Below are positions 13,101 to 24,700 of a stretch of 64,000 nt of DNA, piece after piece. Numbering within the stretch: position 1 is the first letter of the stretch; each line of letters opens with the position of its first letter. Made by a program: the position numbers and the translations under genes. Source of the DNA: Pomacea canaliculata. Taxonomy: Eukaryota; Mollusca; Gastropoda; Architaenioglossa; Ampullariidae. The notes under the pieces were generated by a model. That model did not search any database and had not been told where the DNA came from. It saw only the letters and a list, made by a program, of their open reading frames with translations. The stretch spans positions 17,966,708 to 18,030,707 of the forward strand of contig NC_037590.1 of the NCBI RefSeq assembly GCF_003073045.1. The letters are read 5' to 3'.

Positions 13101-16100
13101 CATGTATATCCATTGGACAGGTAAGTAAAATATTGGAAGCATGCTTTGCCACACAAGGATTAGAAACCACGTCCTGATGAAGGCTGTAAAGGGAAATGTA
13201 AAGACAGAGGTCACATGCTCTTGTAGGTGTAGCAAAAGCAGTGCCCAATTCAGCACTCAGATGTTAAAGGTTGGGAAAGTTTTTAATTAATGCTAGCTGG
13301 CTTCCAGCTGATTATCTTTAAAGTATATGATATTTATTTACTTCTTTTCTTTATTTATTTGTGTTTACAGCATGTAGCACTGGCCAAGAACTTGGGGATG
13401 ATGGTAGTTGCTGCCCATGTCCTTATGGCACTTACCGGGAGAGTGACAAAGAAGATTTCTGTTTGTCATGTCCATATGGCCTGACCACTGACGCTCCAGG
13501 CTCAACATCTGTGTCTAACTGCACTGTTGGTGAGGGATTCTTTGCCCATGTAATGTCTTGTATTATATTAATGCGAGGTAAAATGACAAGATGCGTCACA
13601 TTTATATGGATCTATGCAGCCTATTATTGCTGACTCTTGCAATAACATTTGTTTGATAAGTGCATGGGTCTCTGAGGATGACAGTGAAGATAAATTTATG
13701 CATTGAAAGATTTTGCAGTATCATACAAGCTTTCAGTAATGTAGATAAATGTTGTCGGTTTGAGGCTTACTCAGGTCTGTGACTAGAAGTACTAGAAATT
13801 TCACCATGCCCATACAGCAGTTTTGGGCACCCTTAATTTTATTTATAGCGTGTGAACTCTCTGTCCTTTCTTAAAGGGAGAGAGAGAGAGAAAGAAAGAA
13901 AGAGTACACATGCAAACACTATTTAATAATTTTTTGTTCAGTGGTCTGTGAAAAGGGTTGGTATCGCCTACAGACCAACACCTGTGCAGCATGTCCGCAA
14001 GGGACATTTCAGCCTTCTCGAGGGACAAGTCAGTGCATTCCATGTGGTGTGGGTTTGACCACTGCATCTAGTGGTACTATACAACGAGACCAGTGTGAGC
14101 CAGGGCCAGTGAATGAATGTGTGACAGGAAGTCACCAGTGTCATAAACATGCTGAGTGTATGGATACTGAGAATAACTACCACTGCACTTGCAAAGCTGG
14201 CTACACTGGTGATGGCGTCAATTGTACTGGTGAGTAGTTTTCACTTATAATTGAATATCCATTGATGCAAGAGATGGATAAATCCTCATTATTTTCATGG
14301 TGATGGTGTTTCATATGTTAAAAATTTGCTGAAGGCTAATAGCAGTTTTTCTTTGTTGAAATTTTCAAGGAATAATATTTAAAATTGCTTGCATACTGTG
14401 GCTGGGCCTGGAATTTTTTTAATACTGTAGCTGAAGACTGAAATTTTATGTTTGTGTAGACAGTAAATGTTTATAACACTTTAATATTGTAATGTAAGCC
14501 ATTAAAGTCTCAGATGTTGTGAGCTTTTATCAGGCTTTTATCAGCCACCCAATAGCATCACAAGTGCACTGTCATAAAGAACATTGATCCTCCTTGAATC
14601 TACAGGATAACTGTAAAAGAGTTGTGTTCGTTTCAGACCTGTGCCTGAACTACTGTGGTGACCATGGAGTTTGTGACTATGGAGTCAAAGGTGAACCTTA
14701 TTGTAACTGTGCCACTGGCTATCTGGGCAGCCAGTGCAGTGACAAAGGTAATTATGCTTTTCTTTGCCCTAACTTCTTTTCTTCTTGTACATCTTTTGGT
14801 GCAAGTCATCTAGATGACCAAATTTAAAAGGCCAAGAATCAAATAAGTCATTATTGATGTATATATGTCTTGGTTGAGGGAGAGAGAGGAGGGAGAAAAA
14901 GAAAAAATAAACATTGAAAAGCTTAGCATGACCATTGACTTTTCTTTTAGTAAGCAACAAATTTAGTATGAAAAGGGCAAAATCTAGACTGAGTGTTATA
15001 CTTCTTTGTAATATGTTACTATTAAATCTAGCTAAACAAAACAAAAATTAAGAAGAATTTAACATTTGCATGCATACAGAAACCAAACACTTCGATCAAG
15101 TCTTACATAGAAGTACAGATGTGTGCCACTCACTTTAGCTCATGCAACATGGCAGATATCTCAACAAGCTACTAGTCATAAAAAAAATGTATAGCTTTGA
15201 CACTTCGTCATACACCTCTTTTTTGTCATACACTCAGCATGTGTCTCAGAAATGATTTCTTACCTTTTAAATCCATCATTCTACATGTTTACAATCAGCT
15301 GCTTTGCTTTCAAAAGGTTTTAGCCTGCTTTCACAGTTTTAAATCACCAGGGGTGCAGATCTAAATGAAATTTTAATAGAATTGCTTTGTTATGCAAGAT
15401 CTTATATGATTTGCAACATAAATCAGAAATATTCTATGAACAGATCTATAAAATGAAAGAGAAAGGGTTCAACCTCCACTATAAAAGTTAGTTGGACCCC
15501 TTGTAAAGATTCATGCAAACTATTGGCTTTCTCAAAATATGCTACCTCTTTTTTCACCTTTGTTTATCACCTCAGTTGTCAAGGATTTAAGCAGTGCAAT
15601 GATTGGAGGAGTCGCTGGCTTTGTTGTGGCAGTTCTCGTCATATGCATTTTCACTGCACTCTGTTATTGGAGGTAAAAATAGATATGTTTTTATATATTG
15701 AATATTATGTTTTGCCATAGCAGTGGTTTTAAAAGAAAGCAATTGCAAAAGATTTTTTTTATTGTTGTCAGTTTATTCAAGTTTGAAGAATGTTAATGCA
15801 ACAATTAAGGAGTTTTATATTTGTTAAAATACATCATTCTAATACATTAGGTCTACTGATTCTTCCAATATTTTCATCGTGTGTTATTGCCTAATTATGT
15901 ACCTGGACATACAGATTGTCCGACTGTGTTTTGTTTTTTACACTTGCACATCAGACACAGAGCAGAAAGGAAGAAGTCTCAAAGTCGGATATACCGTACA
16001 AGGATGTCCAGTTCAGCGTTTTGTAATGAGGGATATGAGACAGTGCGTGAGGGCAGCAACACTCCTTCACAACTAATTATTCAAGAACAGGATAGTTCTT

Positions 16101-18966
16101 CCTCATCTGCCTCATCTTTGTCTATTGCTCCACGATGGAACCGCTCCACCTTTGCCAACTCTGATGAGGTATCTATTGAATGCACTCACTTCTGAACAGC
16201 CATCCCTTGCTTTTTAATCCCACTGTGCACGCTAATTGATAACCCACCTTTACCTGCCAGCTGTTGTGTTTGATGCACGCCATTGCCTGACCAGTGTGTA
16301 CACCAATTTTGTATGCAATGGACCTGCTTGTGCCAAGCTAAACTATGCACTAAAGTTGCATATTTTTTAACAATGATTTTTGAACTGCTATTATTTTTTT
16401 ACAATTGAAGACTGGTCTGTTGGCAGAAAAAAATTTGGCATTAAATGATATTAATATTGACCTGGGGTAAGAAAGACCACGACAGAGTTTTTTCCCTTGT
16501 GTAAGTATAGTGCAAGATAAGAACGAAATAATTTCAAGCTCTACATCACATGCAGTGGGATATAATGTAATATATACAGCCACAGCCTCTTAGAGCCTCT
16601 TTCAGTCTGCAAGGAAATCAAAGGTTTTATGCTTGTTATATACACTAACACATTTTGAAATAAAGTTTCCTTGCTGTCTTGTTCACTACACACCTTGTGT
16701 ATGATTTTTTTTCTATTTATTATGGATATTGTAATGTTTTGGATTGTTTCATGTCACTCTAAAAGTAGTATTGTTTGCTGCATGATGTGTTTGAGTTTGA
16801 TCAGCATCAATACTGCAGTGTGTCATCACTTAGAGATATAGAGACAGAGATGGACACCACAGAAAACATTTTACTGAAAATGTTAAATCAGATTAGGGAC
16901 ATATGAACCTTTATCAAGTGAGCACAGGATTACAAAATGAACCAATAATTATTGTTTTTATTTGGATTGGTGTAATTCTTGTGTTCATGTGCAATAGCTT
17001 ATAAAGTTGTATATGCAGATACATTTTCATATATGAGTCTGCATGTGCATGCATATGTGTCTGTGGGTACATGTATTTGTGTGTATGTGTGTGCCTGTAT
17101 GTGTGTATGAGAGAGAGCGGAGTTGGGGGAAATTATAAACAGAGGGGGAGATAAAGTGAAAAAGTGAGAGAAATTTTATTAGTATAAGAAATGAAACAGT
17201 TGCAAATTTTTTTAACTTAAATGTAATTTTTTGTGCTTAAGCTTTTTTCTCCTTTTTTTTTTGCTTACTGCCTCAGTCTTAACGAAACATTTTTTTAAAA
17301 TATTTGCTAAACTTGTACTGTAAGAGATATAGAGCATAATGAGTAAAGTGATGCTTTGATATTCCTATCAAGTTTCAAAAGTTTTCTCAAGGAAAACTAA
17401 AATTACTCTTATTAAATAAGCAAGATAACACTAGCAGATGTCATTTCTGACACAAGCCATGTGATTCTAGACTGTTTTCTGCATTTGAGTATCTTTTATT
17501 GCCACACCATACCATACAGTCATTTGTAATGCATACATTCTTTTGCTTATGTGGACTGCAAATTATCTCTCTCTCATTCACACGTGTATAGAGCTAAATT
17601 AGAATTTGTACATGTTCTTCTAAATGCTCATTTGATTTTTTTATTTTCTGCAATCATAATAAATGTCATTGACTGAAACGGTTAGACTTAGTTATCTCTG
17701 CCACTTTTATTATTTGTTTGAATCTCATGACAAAAAGCATGTTATTCTTGCATTGTAATCTCTCAGTCATACACTAAACCAGTGTTTGTCCTGAAGTCTG
17801 TACAGCTTTCGGAACTGTTATAGTCTTTCAGCATTTGATATGTACATAAGCTGGTATTATTACATTGTTATTTAAAGCATTGACTTCATGTATAGAAGTA
17901 CATCCAGTTGTTCATAAACAATCGCTTTTTTTTTTTTTTAAAGATGTATGAACATTATTGTGTGTGGACCTGTGTAACTGACACATTTAAATTTGCTCTA
18001 TCTAGTCATTAAGTCATAAAATCAGACAGTTTTGATAGTTTGGAAACTTTTGGGCGAAATTAGCGTCGTTGTTATGCTCACAAATTATATTGACATCTAA
18101 TTAATGTCATCAGTAAAGTATCACAGGAAGTGTCTTTGATTGCAAAAAAGGTTTTAAAAGAGCATTGATTACTAAGTATGCTTGTGAATAAATGGAGCTG
18201 GAAATCTGTTTATAAACTGTGCATATGCTTCTTGTGTTGGCTGACTGACAGTGAGATTTCATACAAATAAACATCATTTTGCAGCATGATATTGCCTTTT
18301 AAGTGAATTGTTGCAGCTGATATATTGTGTGTATAGTGCTCTGCCTCTTTACCCCCACATTACTGCCTTCTACTTTAACCCCTTTTAAGTTGAATGCTAA
18401 CATCACTTATTCTGACCGCTATGTGCACAGCTTGCTAATGATTTTCATCTATTTACACCTTGAGGAAAACCTTTGACAGTGAGTACCCTAACTGTGAGTA
18501 TGTCATGAAAGTTTTGCCTCAGTAGAGAGCAATTTCATCAACAAGAGCATGCAAAAGAAGAGGAGTTGCATGTGCGCACACGTGCATGTGCATGTGTGAA
18601 TGCATATGTGTATAAATATATACATATATGTATTTATACATCTATATTTGTACATAATAGCATGAGACCATCAGCCAGATACATTATGGTAAAAGAAAAT
18701 TGAACATTTTGTAATAGATATTGCTTTCGTTTCATACAGCTACATAATCAAATATTTTAATGGAATTGGCTATATTTTATTTTACTATGCATAAGAATTG
18801 AACTAATGTGAGACTATGAAAAAAAACAACTGGAAGAGGTGTTAATTTTTCTTAACAGGATGAAACAGATGCCTGCTGGTTCGAGTCACTGCCAATGGAT
18901 GACATGTCCCTTGGATGTGATGCATTCAGTAAGCCAGAACTTGTTGAGAGCCAATCATACTTCTAG
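1..18966 (+). CDS. Large modular EGF/pentraxin/HYR/sushi transmembrane protein, SVEP1/Uninflatable-like (5' partial)
   Basis: The 3' part of a multi-exon gene that starts before the window; about 31 exons are readable here, all with GT-AG borders and one continuous frame, with no frameshift seen. Domain order: GCC2/GCC3 ephrin-receptor-like repeats, 14 EGF repeats, pentraxin/LamG, HYR, sushi-like module, a module with a furin motif, GCC2/GCC3 repeats, two EGF repeats, one membrane span and a Ser-rich cytoplasmic tail. Most exons are phase 1-1, as in shuffled extracellular modules. The mix of EGF, HYR, pentraxin and GCC2/GCC3 modules recalls SVEP1; the membrane anchor recalls insect Uninflatable. 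A cell-surface adhesion or signalling role is inferred from these families. The last coding exon is alternative: stop at 16,193-16,195 (short form) or at 18,964-18,966 (long form). Exact orthology is undecided because the N-terminus lies outside the window. Confidence 0.88.
1468..7178 (+). other. Gene 1 exons: array of 14 EGF-like repeats
   Basis: Twelve exons: 1468-1563, 1901-2005, 2773-2899, 3202-3295, 3628-3748, 3934-4043, 4569-4686, 4940-5068, 5667-5794, 6171-6364 (two repeats), 6603-6727 and 6926-7178 (two repeats). Each repeat has six cysteines. Many carry the calcium-binding start (D/N-x-D/N-E/D-C, for example ENVDEC, VNEC) and the aromatic residue before the fifth cysteine. Ten of the 14 show the C2-x4-(S/T)-C3 O-fucose consensus known from Notch (for example CMHGGTC, CLNGGTC, CQNGATC). 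The fourth repeat from the N-side lacks a Thr/Ser there, and the eighth (4940-5068) has a longer C2-C3 loop. Introns of 300-900 bp between exons hold no other gene. Confidence 0.88.
2261..2659 (+). repeat. GC-richer insertion in a gene 1 intron, possible solo LTR (fossil)
   Basis: A block clearly richer in G+C than its intron. It begins TGTGGTAGAAG, has a TATA-like stretch TATATAAAAGG at about 2,438-2,448, purine-rich GAGAGAGAG downstream, and ends CTATTTACA. This layout resembles a solitary LTR of the Gypsy type. I could not find a matching target-site duplication, and the ends are uncertain by tens of bases. It carries no coding sequence. Confidence 0.3.
7520..9259 (+). other. Gene 1 exons: pentraxin / LamG-type domain
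   Basis: Exons 7520-7676, 7978-8208 and 8984-9259. The translation has the pentraxin/LamG beta-sandwich hallmarks: an FAVCLWLRF strand, a [17 protein letters not shown] strand and a YIDG turn, then LVLGQP and F[11 protein letters not shown]. The classic pentraxin motif HxCxS/TWxS is not exact (here HLCYQWAWG), so calcium-dependent ligand binding cannot be assumed. The third exon continues into a short Cys-containing linker leading to the HYR module. The large intron 8,209-8,983 holds an unclassified repeat copy. Confidence 0.8.
8388..8810 (+). repeat. Unclassified interspersed repeat, copy A (gene 1 intron)
   Basis: Shares its beginning (ACAAAGATGG, then ACTGTAGATTTTATTC, then TCCACTCTCACT) and its end (TACCCTCTACAA) with the block at 10,936-11,265, in the same orientation. 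The interior is C/T-rich and diverged. No ORF, no poly(A) tail and no terminal inverted repeat were seen. Confidence 0.55.
9536..10599 (+). other. Gene 1 exons: HYR module followed by a sushi (CCP)-like module
   Basis: Exons 9536-9685 and 9978-10073 encode one hyalin repeat, with the typical start A-P-T-V-V-x-C-P-P-D, a central V-x-W-x-E-P-x-F-x-D-N-V-G and an end resembling G-x-Y-x-V-T-Y-x-A-x-D-x-x-x-N-x-x-x-C-x-F-x-V. Exon 10402-10599 follows with C-x-x-P-x-x-P-x-N-G-A and later paired cysteines, a sushi/CCP-like pattern with a longer loop than usual. HYR next to CCP is also seen in SVEP1. Confidence 0.75.
10162..10232. repeat. GT/GA microsatellite
   Basis: (GT)n followed by (GA)n and further degenerate GT/GC repeats in the intron 10,074-10,401 of gene 1. 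Confidence 0.8.
10936..11265 (+). repeat. Unclassified interspersed repeat, copy B (gene 1 intron)
   Basis: Second copy of the element at 8,388-8,810, about 90 bp shorter. The two copies match well over their first 100 bases and last dozen, less inside. Both sit in introns of the same gene 2.5 kb apart, so they may be independent insertions or an old local duplication. Confidence 0.55.
11417..12101 (+). other. Gene 1 exons: unassigned extracellular module with furin motif RQRR
   Basis: Exons 11417-11681 and 11917-12101, about 150 residues between the sushi-like module and the second GCC2/GCC3 block. I do not recognise the fold. Visible: three cysteines before and two after a basic RQRR sequence (codons 11617-11628), then alternating hydrophobic residues ([11 protein letters not shown]) and a helix-like stretch rich in A, V, K and E. 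The acceptor at 11,414-11,416 is chosen because the frame runs from it with no stop; a nearby AG would hit a TGA. A SEA-like or heterodimerisation-type domain cut by furin is a guess from the layout. Confidence 0.7.
12215..14747 (+). other. Gene 1 exons: second GCC2/GCC3 block and two membrane-proximal EGF repeats
   Basis: Exons 12215-12376, 12502-12663, 13371-13529, 13942-14229 and 14637-14747. The first three and the start of the fourth each encode one GCC2/GCC3 repeat (C-P-x-G-x-x-x/C-x-x-C pattern, ending in a T-x-x-G-x-x-S-x-x-x-C segment). The fourth exon then runs into a calcium-binding EGF ([17 protein letters not shown]), and the fifth is a short EGF. This places a flexible stalk next to the membrane. 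The introns at 12,664-13,370, 13,530-13,941 and 14,230-14,636 hold only AT-rich sequence and a GA tract near 13,878-13,905. Confidence 0.82.
15576..16195 (+). other. Gene 1 exons: transmembrane segment and cytoplasmic tail, with short-form stop
   Basis: Exon 15576-15672 encodes one membrane span (about 24 hydrophobic residues, [20 protein letters not shown]) followed by YWRHR, the expected positive stop-transfer side. Exon 15955-16168 encodes a basic then Ser-rich tail (a run of Ser near 16,098-16,125). A GT donor at 16,169 allows splicing to 18,859; if it is not used, reading continues for nine codons (VSIECTHF plus stop) to 16,195. The tail contains two tyrosines in ordinary contexts (EGYETV, RIYRT) and no clear ITAM or NPxY. 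The intron 14,748-15,575 is empty. Confidence 0.82.
16196..18858 (+). other. Alternative 3' UTR / last intron of gene 1, non-coding
   Basis: About 2.7 kb with no credible exon. The proximal 0.5 kb would be 3' UTR of the short form. The rest is AT-rich with a degenerate GT/GA microsatellite (about 17,035-17,120), a T-run near 17,925-17,939 and a CA/TG-type tract at 18,570-18,650. Confidence 0.6.
16659..16664 (+). promoter_or_regulatory. AATAAA polyadenylation signal for the short 3' end of gene 1
   Basis: A perfect AATAAA lies about 465 bases after the short-form stop, followed by a GT-rich stretch (16,690-16,700). It supports real use of the intronic stop at 16,195. Inferred from position only. 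Confidence 0.5.
18859..18966 (+). other. Gene 1 distal (long-form) terminal exon
   Basis: Preceded by a good acceptor (TTTTTCTTAACAG) and in frame with the donor at 16,168. It encodes 35 residues that are acidic and aromatic (starts [11 protein letters not shown], ends ESQSYF) and then TAG. Asp-Glu clusters around Trp/Phe could be a docking motif, but that is speculation. Confidence 0.75.
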
Positions 18967-20131
18967 AACAATCTAGGCCACATCATCAGAAATAAGCTGA
19001 TGTCCATCCAAGCATAAAGGAAATGGCTGCAACTACTCACACACAGATTCTGGCTATGAAAACTCTTATAGTAATTGATCATCATGTCTGTTTATGTGTC
19101 ATTGATCAGTCATGTACTTGTGTGATATACTCTGATTATGTAATATAAGAGAGCTTTTTTAAAAAGATGAAGAACAATTTCCTGAAATAGGCTGGTGTAT
19201 GAGGATGATTATGTGTTCAGGGTTTCCTCTTAATTTCTGGAATGCCAACAACTCTTGGAGACCAACAACACAATGATGTGTGATTTTAGCAAGTTGTGAA
19301 TAACTATATGTTTTTAAGCTGGTGAACTGGATCAAAATGGATTCCTTGCTGGAATTTAGTTTTAAATTATGTGTGAAGAACAATCCGTTTTGTGACCAAA
19401 TCAGTTTATTACACATGGGGAAAATGTGGAATCTAGTACTTGTTGACAAGCGCACCTAAAAAAATTATTTATATTGCACATTTTTGAGTCTTTGACAGAG
19501 TAAGTGAATAGAATGCAAAATTAAAAGTGAGATGACAATCATTTTCCCTCTTTACTCACACAAGCAAAAATATGTGCTCATAGCACAAAAATAATGTTGC
19601 TATTCTAAGAAACTGTATAATCTATATGTAGTCTTATTTATGAAGTTTTGTTTACTTGACTGTCTCAGCGAAGATTTAATGGCCAGATTCAATCTTTAAA
19701 TGCATGAGATGATGTACTTAGCTGCCTACCTGGTCATTATACCGGGAAAACAGAATGATGTTGGTCTTTCATTACTTGATTGTGAATTTGTTAGTAAAAG
19801 TTGGATCTGTAGCAATATTGTAAATATTTGAAATGCTTCATGCTTTTTGATAATTTTTTAATAATGTTCATCAAATGTGTTCATTTTAATGCTGCATCCT
19901 TAAATAGTTTAATAGCAAAGCTACTGTACAGTTTTCAAAATGTATGACCTCCCCTTTCTTGTTTGTTTGTGGACATTTGTTGGACTGGGTCTGTAAAAAC
20001 TGCTTTTTGACTGAGGTAACAAATAGTCACTTTTATTAATTTATTGTTATACTCAGATATATGTGTGCTTAATGAGTGGTGATCCAAGGTTAATTTATTG
20101 TTTGAATGATATGAAAGGGGTGAAAAATAAA
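18967..20131 (+). other. 3' UTR of gene 1 long form
   Basis: AT-rich non-coding sequence after the distal stop. An AATAAA at 20,126-20,131 is a plausible end. I see no other gene here. Confidence 0.5.
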
Positions 20132-21736
20132 GGTCATAATTACCAGTAATTTTATCTGTGCACATTGTTAATTTTGGGAAGTCTAAAGTAGTCTTTGATA
20201 CTGCTTTTCAGAGAGAGAAAACTGTATATTTTTTCAAGCCCAGTTTTGTCGATCACATGTTGTTGATGAATGTGTCCCCCATATACAAACACATAGTCTG
20301 ACCTGGGTGTCGGCCAGATTGTTATATTTACCATTGAATGCATTTTGGTGACAATGTACCATTCCTAAATTAGACTTTCTAGAGTTGTGTATTGCTTATT
20401 TCCATATCATCTGAAGAAAGTAGTTAATTAAAAAGTGACTTAGACTAGTTCTTTACTTTCTGCAGAAATTATTTAGAAATTAGGAGAATGAATGTTGAAA
20501 GAATGGCACAGGGGCAAAAAACAAGTGACCTAAACTGTCAAGTTTTAGACTTCAACTGTACATACCTGTGTGTGTGTGTGTGCATGTGCCTGTGCATGCA
20601 CGTGTGTGAGTGTGCAGATGTGTAGTTTCATACATTGATGTATATGTAATATGTGACCAAACAAGATGAATGGATACAATGCTCTTAATAATTAAACTAT
20701 ACAAATTCACTGTACAGTATTGTAAAGGAATACCCACTTCATATCTATGAGAAATTTATTTTAAAATTGTGTCACTAAAATTCATCAAAATACTTCAATC
20801 ATCAGTTAATTGGTGTCAGGAAGAACTCGTTGGAATACCATATCTGGAAACTTCATCTTCAGGATTAACAAAGTATCAATAATTCAAAAGATTTTTTTTC
20901 AGGCTCTTAGTCTCAGATTCCTAGTTACATAGGACTGGAGATCTGACTAGTTATCTATGAAATCACCTATATTGATACATCCACATTAACGCAGACTTGA
21001 CACTTGGGCAGAAGATCATATAACAAAGTAAAAGAATGATTTGGTGAAGTCCTCTGTGCATGAATAAAACAGAGCAAATTAGGGTCAGGTATTTGTATAC
21101 TGAAAGGAGTATCTGTGTATGTGTGCATTGCATGCATCTATGTGACTGCACATATGAGCAGAGCAAGTGAGTGTACAGCAAGTGAGAATTCTGGTTTAGA
21201 TTAAAATTTTTGTGGTTTGATTTCAGTGGTAGTGGTGTTTCATAGCACTGGCTTTTTGGTCGTGATGCACCATTAAAACTGATGAAGGTTTTGTCTAGTG
21301 ACAGAGTTGGTGTTCTGAAGCTGGTTGAGTGGTCAAATTATCCTGTAACTATGCTAGGATATGTGGTACCAACCTTCATCTTAAAAATTATGGTACACTT
21401 TTTCCCTCCTATTTGACCTTAAACATTTGTTTAGTTGCATGGTTCATGTGCCCAGCACCTAGCAGTAGAAGGCACCTGATGTTTTAGAGAAAGTAATGTA
21501 AAGAAAAGGTTGGGCTCAGCTATCCTTGTACAGTGCTCTAGGCAGGGTTAATCCTGATGAGTAATGAGAGAAAAGTTCTTCTCCACTGTTCCACATCTAT
21601 GAAGAAGTTCTGGCCTTGTTTTGCATATTTTTGCTTTGTTCTGTATTGGAGTGAATGTGATGGTATCTGCTGATCTGTGTACAGTTGTGCTCCTTTATAT
21701 TTGGAATAACCACTAAAAAAAGTATGCAGTGTCTGA
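20132..21736. other. Intergenic region between convergent genes
   Basis: Non-coding AT-rich sequence between the 3' ends of gene 1 (+) and the MEGF-like gene (-). It contains a TG-rich tract at 20,569-20,620. The part next to 21,736 should be 3' UTR of the minus-strand gene. Nothing else recognised. Confidence 0.6.
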
Positions 21737-24700
21737 CTAGTGTTTTGACTTCAGATTAGGTCTATCTAGATTCTCAAGTCTGAATTTCTGTCTATGCTTC
21801 AATGACCTTCGTTGGCGAGTATCTGGTCCAAAATCATATTTATCAAAGAATCCCACATCTCTGATTGCTGTGTGATAGATGTAAAAGGAGCAAATGCTAG
21901 CAATAAAAACCAAAATAATAACAGTGCCAGTAATTATGATCTCCATCTGAGGATCGTGTGGAACAACCCATGTGGATTTAAGAAAGATGGATGCGTCTTC
22001 TGTGATACAGGTGTCACCCAGCCAGCCCTTTATACACCCTCTCTGGCAAACAAAAGTATCGTGTGCACATGCGTTAAGACCACCAAAACAGTTCACACAT
22101 GACAGGTTAACCGGCTCAGGTGGCAGATCACATTTCTCACCCTGGTAGTCTTCCTCGCAGCCACTGGTGCACACACCATCCACCTTATTACAGGCCAGGT
22201 CACCGCCACGGCAGTTCCCACATTGCTTCGAGCAATTTTCGCCGTAAAACCCATTCAGGCATGCCTCATTGCACAGCTGGCCACTCCAGCCCGGCATGCA
22301 GCCTAAGGTGCAGCTGCCAGTGGTGGGCAGGCAGGTCGTGGAGTTCTTCCCCTTGATGCAGTGGCTGCAGGTGCGGCTACAGTTGTAGCCAAACGTTCCG
22401 TCTGGACAGATTTCTGTGCAGTTGGGTAAGATTTTGCCTGGGGCACAATCCTGCAGACATTGCCCATCTCGTATCAAGCAGCTGAAATTTAGAACAAAAG
22501 TATCAGTGCCTTTCAAACGCTACGATGTCAGAACAGTGCCATTGAAACATCATGGCTTTCAACCGGTATGATATGGAGTGCATACAGAGATCTTTGGCGC
22601 AGAAAAAAGGTCGTCTTCCTCTTCTGCGCTCGACTTGTATATCCTCGGTGCCGTGTGGGCCGTGAATTCTGGCGTAGGTCGGCAGCTGAGCCCCAGAACT
22701 AGATACCTAGAGGTGTTAGGGGCCAGATTTTTCTGTCATAGCTGTTGGTGGAGTGAACATGATTCAAGATGATTTTAGGGATGCGCTTAAGCTGCCATTG
22801 CTGCCTTCCACGGGTGTGTTGGAATCATATTTTAATTAGGCATATGGTTCGACATTTTTGATGACCTCTTATTGCGCACAGGGATGCATGTAAAGGTGTA
22901 TCTAAAGAACATCAAAGGTTAGTAACTCGTACTTTAGAAAATAGTGTACTATGCCATGCTCAACCCAGCCATTTAAAAAAAAGGTATCCTAAGAGACCTC
23001 AACATATTTAAGAAAATGTGAAGAAAAGAAAAACCACGTATCCAACATTCGTCAACACCAATGTGTGCATTCACTGCATGTTTCCCTATTTGAGAGAAAA
23101 GGTGCATACCTTCCAGTTGCTAAGCAGATCGAGCAGTTGTCTTTTTCACAGCTCATTTTGTTGGGGCTGGAGCTGCCACATGGAATGCTGCATGTCGGCC
23201 CTGTCCAATTCTCCAAGCACCCGTTCTCGCACCATCCATCCGACTTCCGACAAAGACTTTGCTGACACTGGCCGCATGTGCTCTGACACAGGTGCCCGTA
23301 GAAACCGTCGTCGCAGGTAATGTTGCATGTTTTGCCCTGAAACCCTGGCTTGCAGGCAGTCATGCACTCTCCGTCAGACTGGCGGCAGTAGTGCTGTCCT
23401 CCTTCGCACTCCCCACAGAGGTCTTGGCAGGAGCTGCCGTACAAGCCCGGCGGGCAACTCGCCCGGCACTGACTCCCCACGTAGCCCATCTGGCATCCAT
23501 TGGGACAGATCCCGTCGTCGAAGTTGCACACTTGCCCGGAGGCGCACAGTCCGCACTTGTCAGCGCACTCATTGCCGAACGTCCCGTTGGGGCACTTGAT
23601 CAGACACTGGTCCTTCCAATAGCCTCTCTTGCAGCCCTTGGTGCACCGGCCAGTTTTAGGATCGCAGTTACGGAAGCCATCAACGCAGTGGCCGCATCGT
23701 AAGTTGCAGTTATATCCGTAGAACCCTAAGTCACACTGGTTCTGACACATCCGCGGCTGAAAACCAAGCTGGCACGTTTGGCAAGTGCCGGTCACGTGGT
23801 TGCATGAGTCGTTCTTTTCACAGTTTCCGCAGGCTGAAAAGACAGTTTTTGCCATAGGTGTTGTTGTCACATTTATCCTTGCAGTACAGCCCTTTGTAGC
23901 CAGCCTTACAGTCGCTGCAGTTACCCATAATGTGGTCGCAGGCCGTTTCGCACTTCCCGCAGATTTCGCTGCAGTTGTCGCCGAAAGTTCCCATAGGACA
24001 GTGGTCCTTGCAGTGGGTCCCTGCATAGCCCGGGTGACAGTGTGTGGAGCACTCGCCGTAGAAGATAGAACAGGTGTTACTGATGCAGTATCCACACTTA
24101 CTGCTGCAGTTGGCACCGTAGTGTCCCTCTGAGCAGGAAACGTTACAGTATTTATCTTTCCATCCGTTCTTACAACCTTCTCTGCAGACTCCCGACACAT
24201 GGTCACACCCGTTCTTGCAGTTGTCCATGCATAGCTTCGAGCAATTCATCCCATACGTACCATTGGGACACGTCGTGTTACAATAGGCGTTCAAGTAACC
24301 CGCTCTGCAACAATTGGACTTGCACGGGCCTCCCTGATCTCGGCACACGCCTGTCTGCTCGTTACACGGGGGGTAAAAGCAGAAGCCACATATCTGTTTG
24401 CAGTCCTGTCCGTAATAGCCCAGCGTTGAGCAAGGCTTTTTACACAAAACATCATTATCGAACGAATACCCAAAAGCACAAGTGGAGTTGGGACACTCCC
24501 TGACGTCTTGTTGCAGGGGACTTTGTTGTAGCAATGTCCACAGTCCTGCATGCAGTTGCTGCCGTATTTGCCGTCGGAGCAGGGTTCTGTGCACTTTTTA
24601 TTTTTGTAGCCAGCCTTACAGCCTCGTGGGCAAACGCCGGTTACGGTATCACATTTGCCCCTGCATTGACCGCACCGGGTGGAGCAGTTCCCATACGTAC

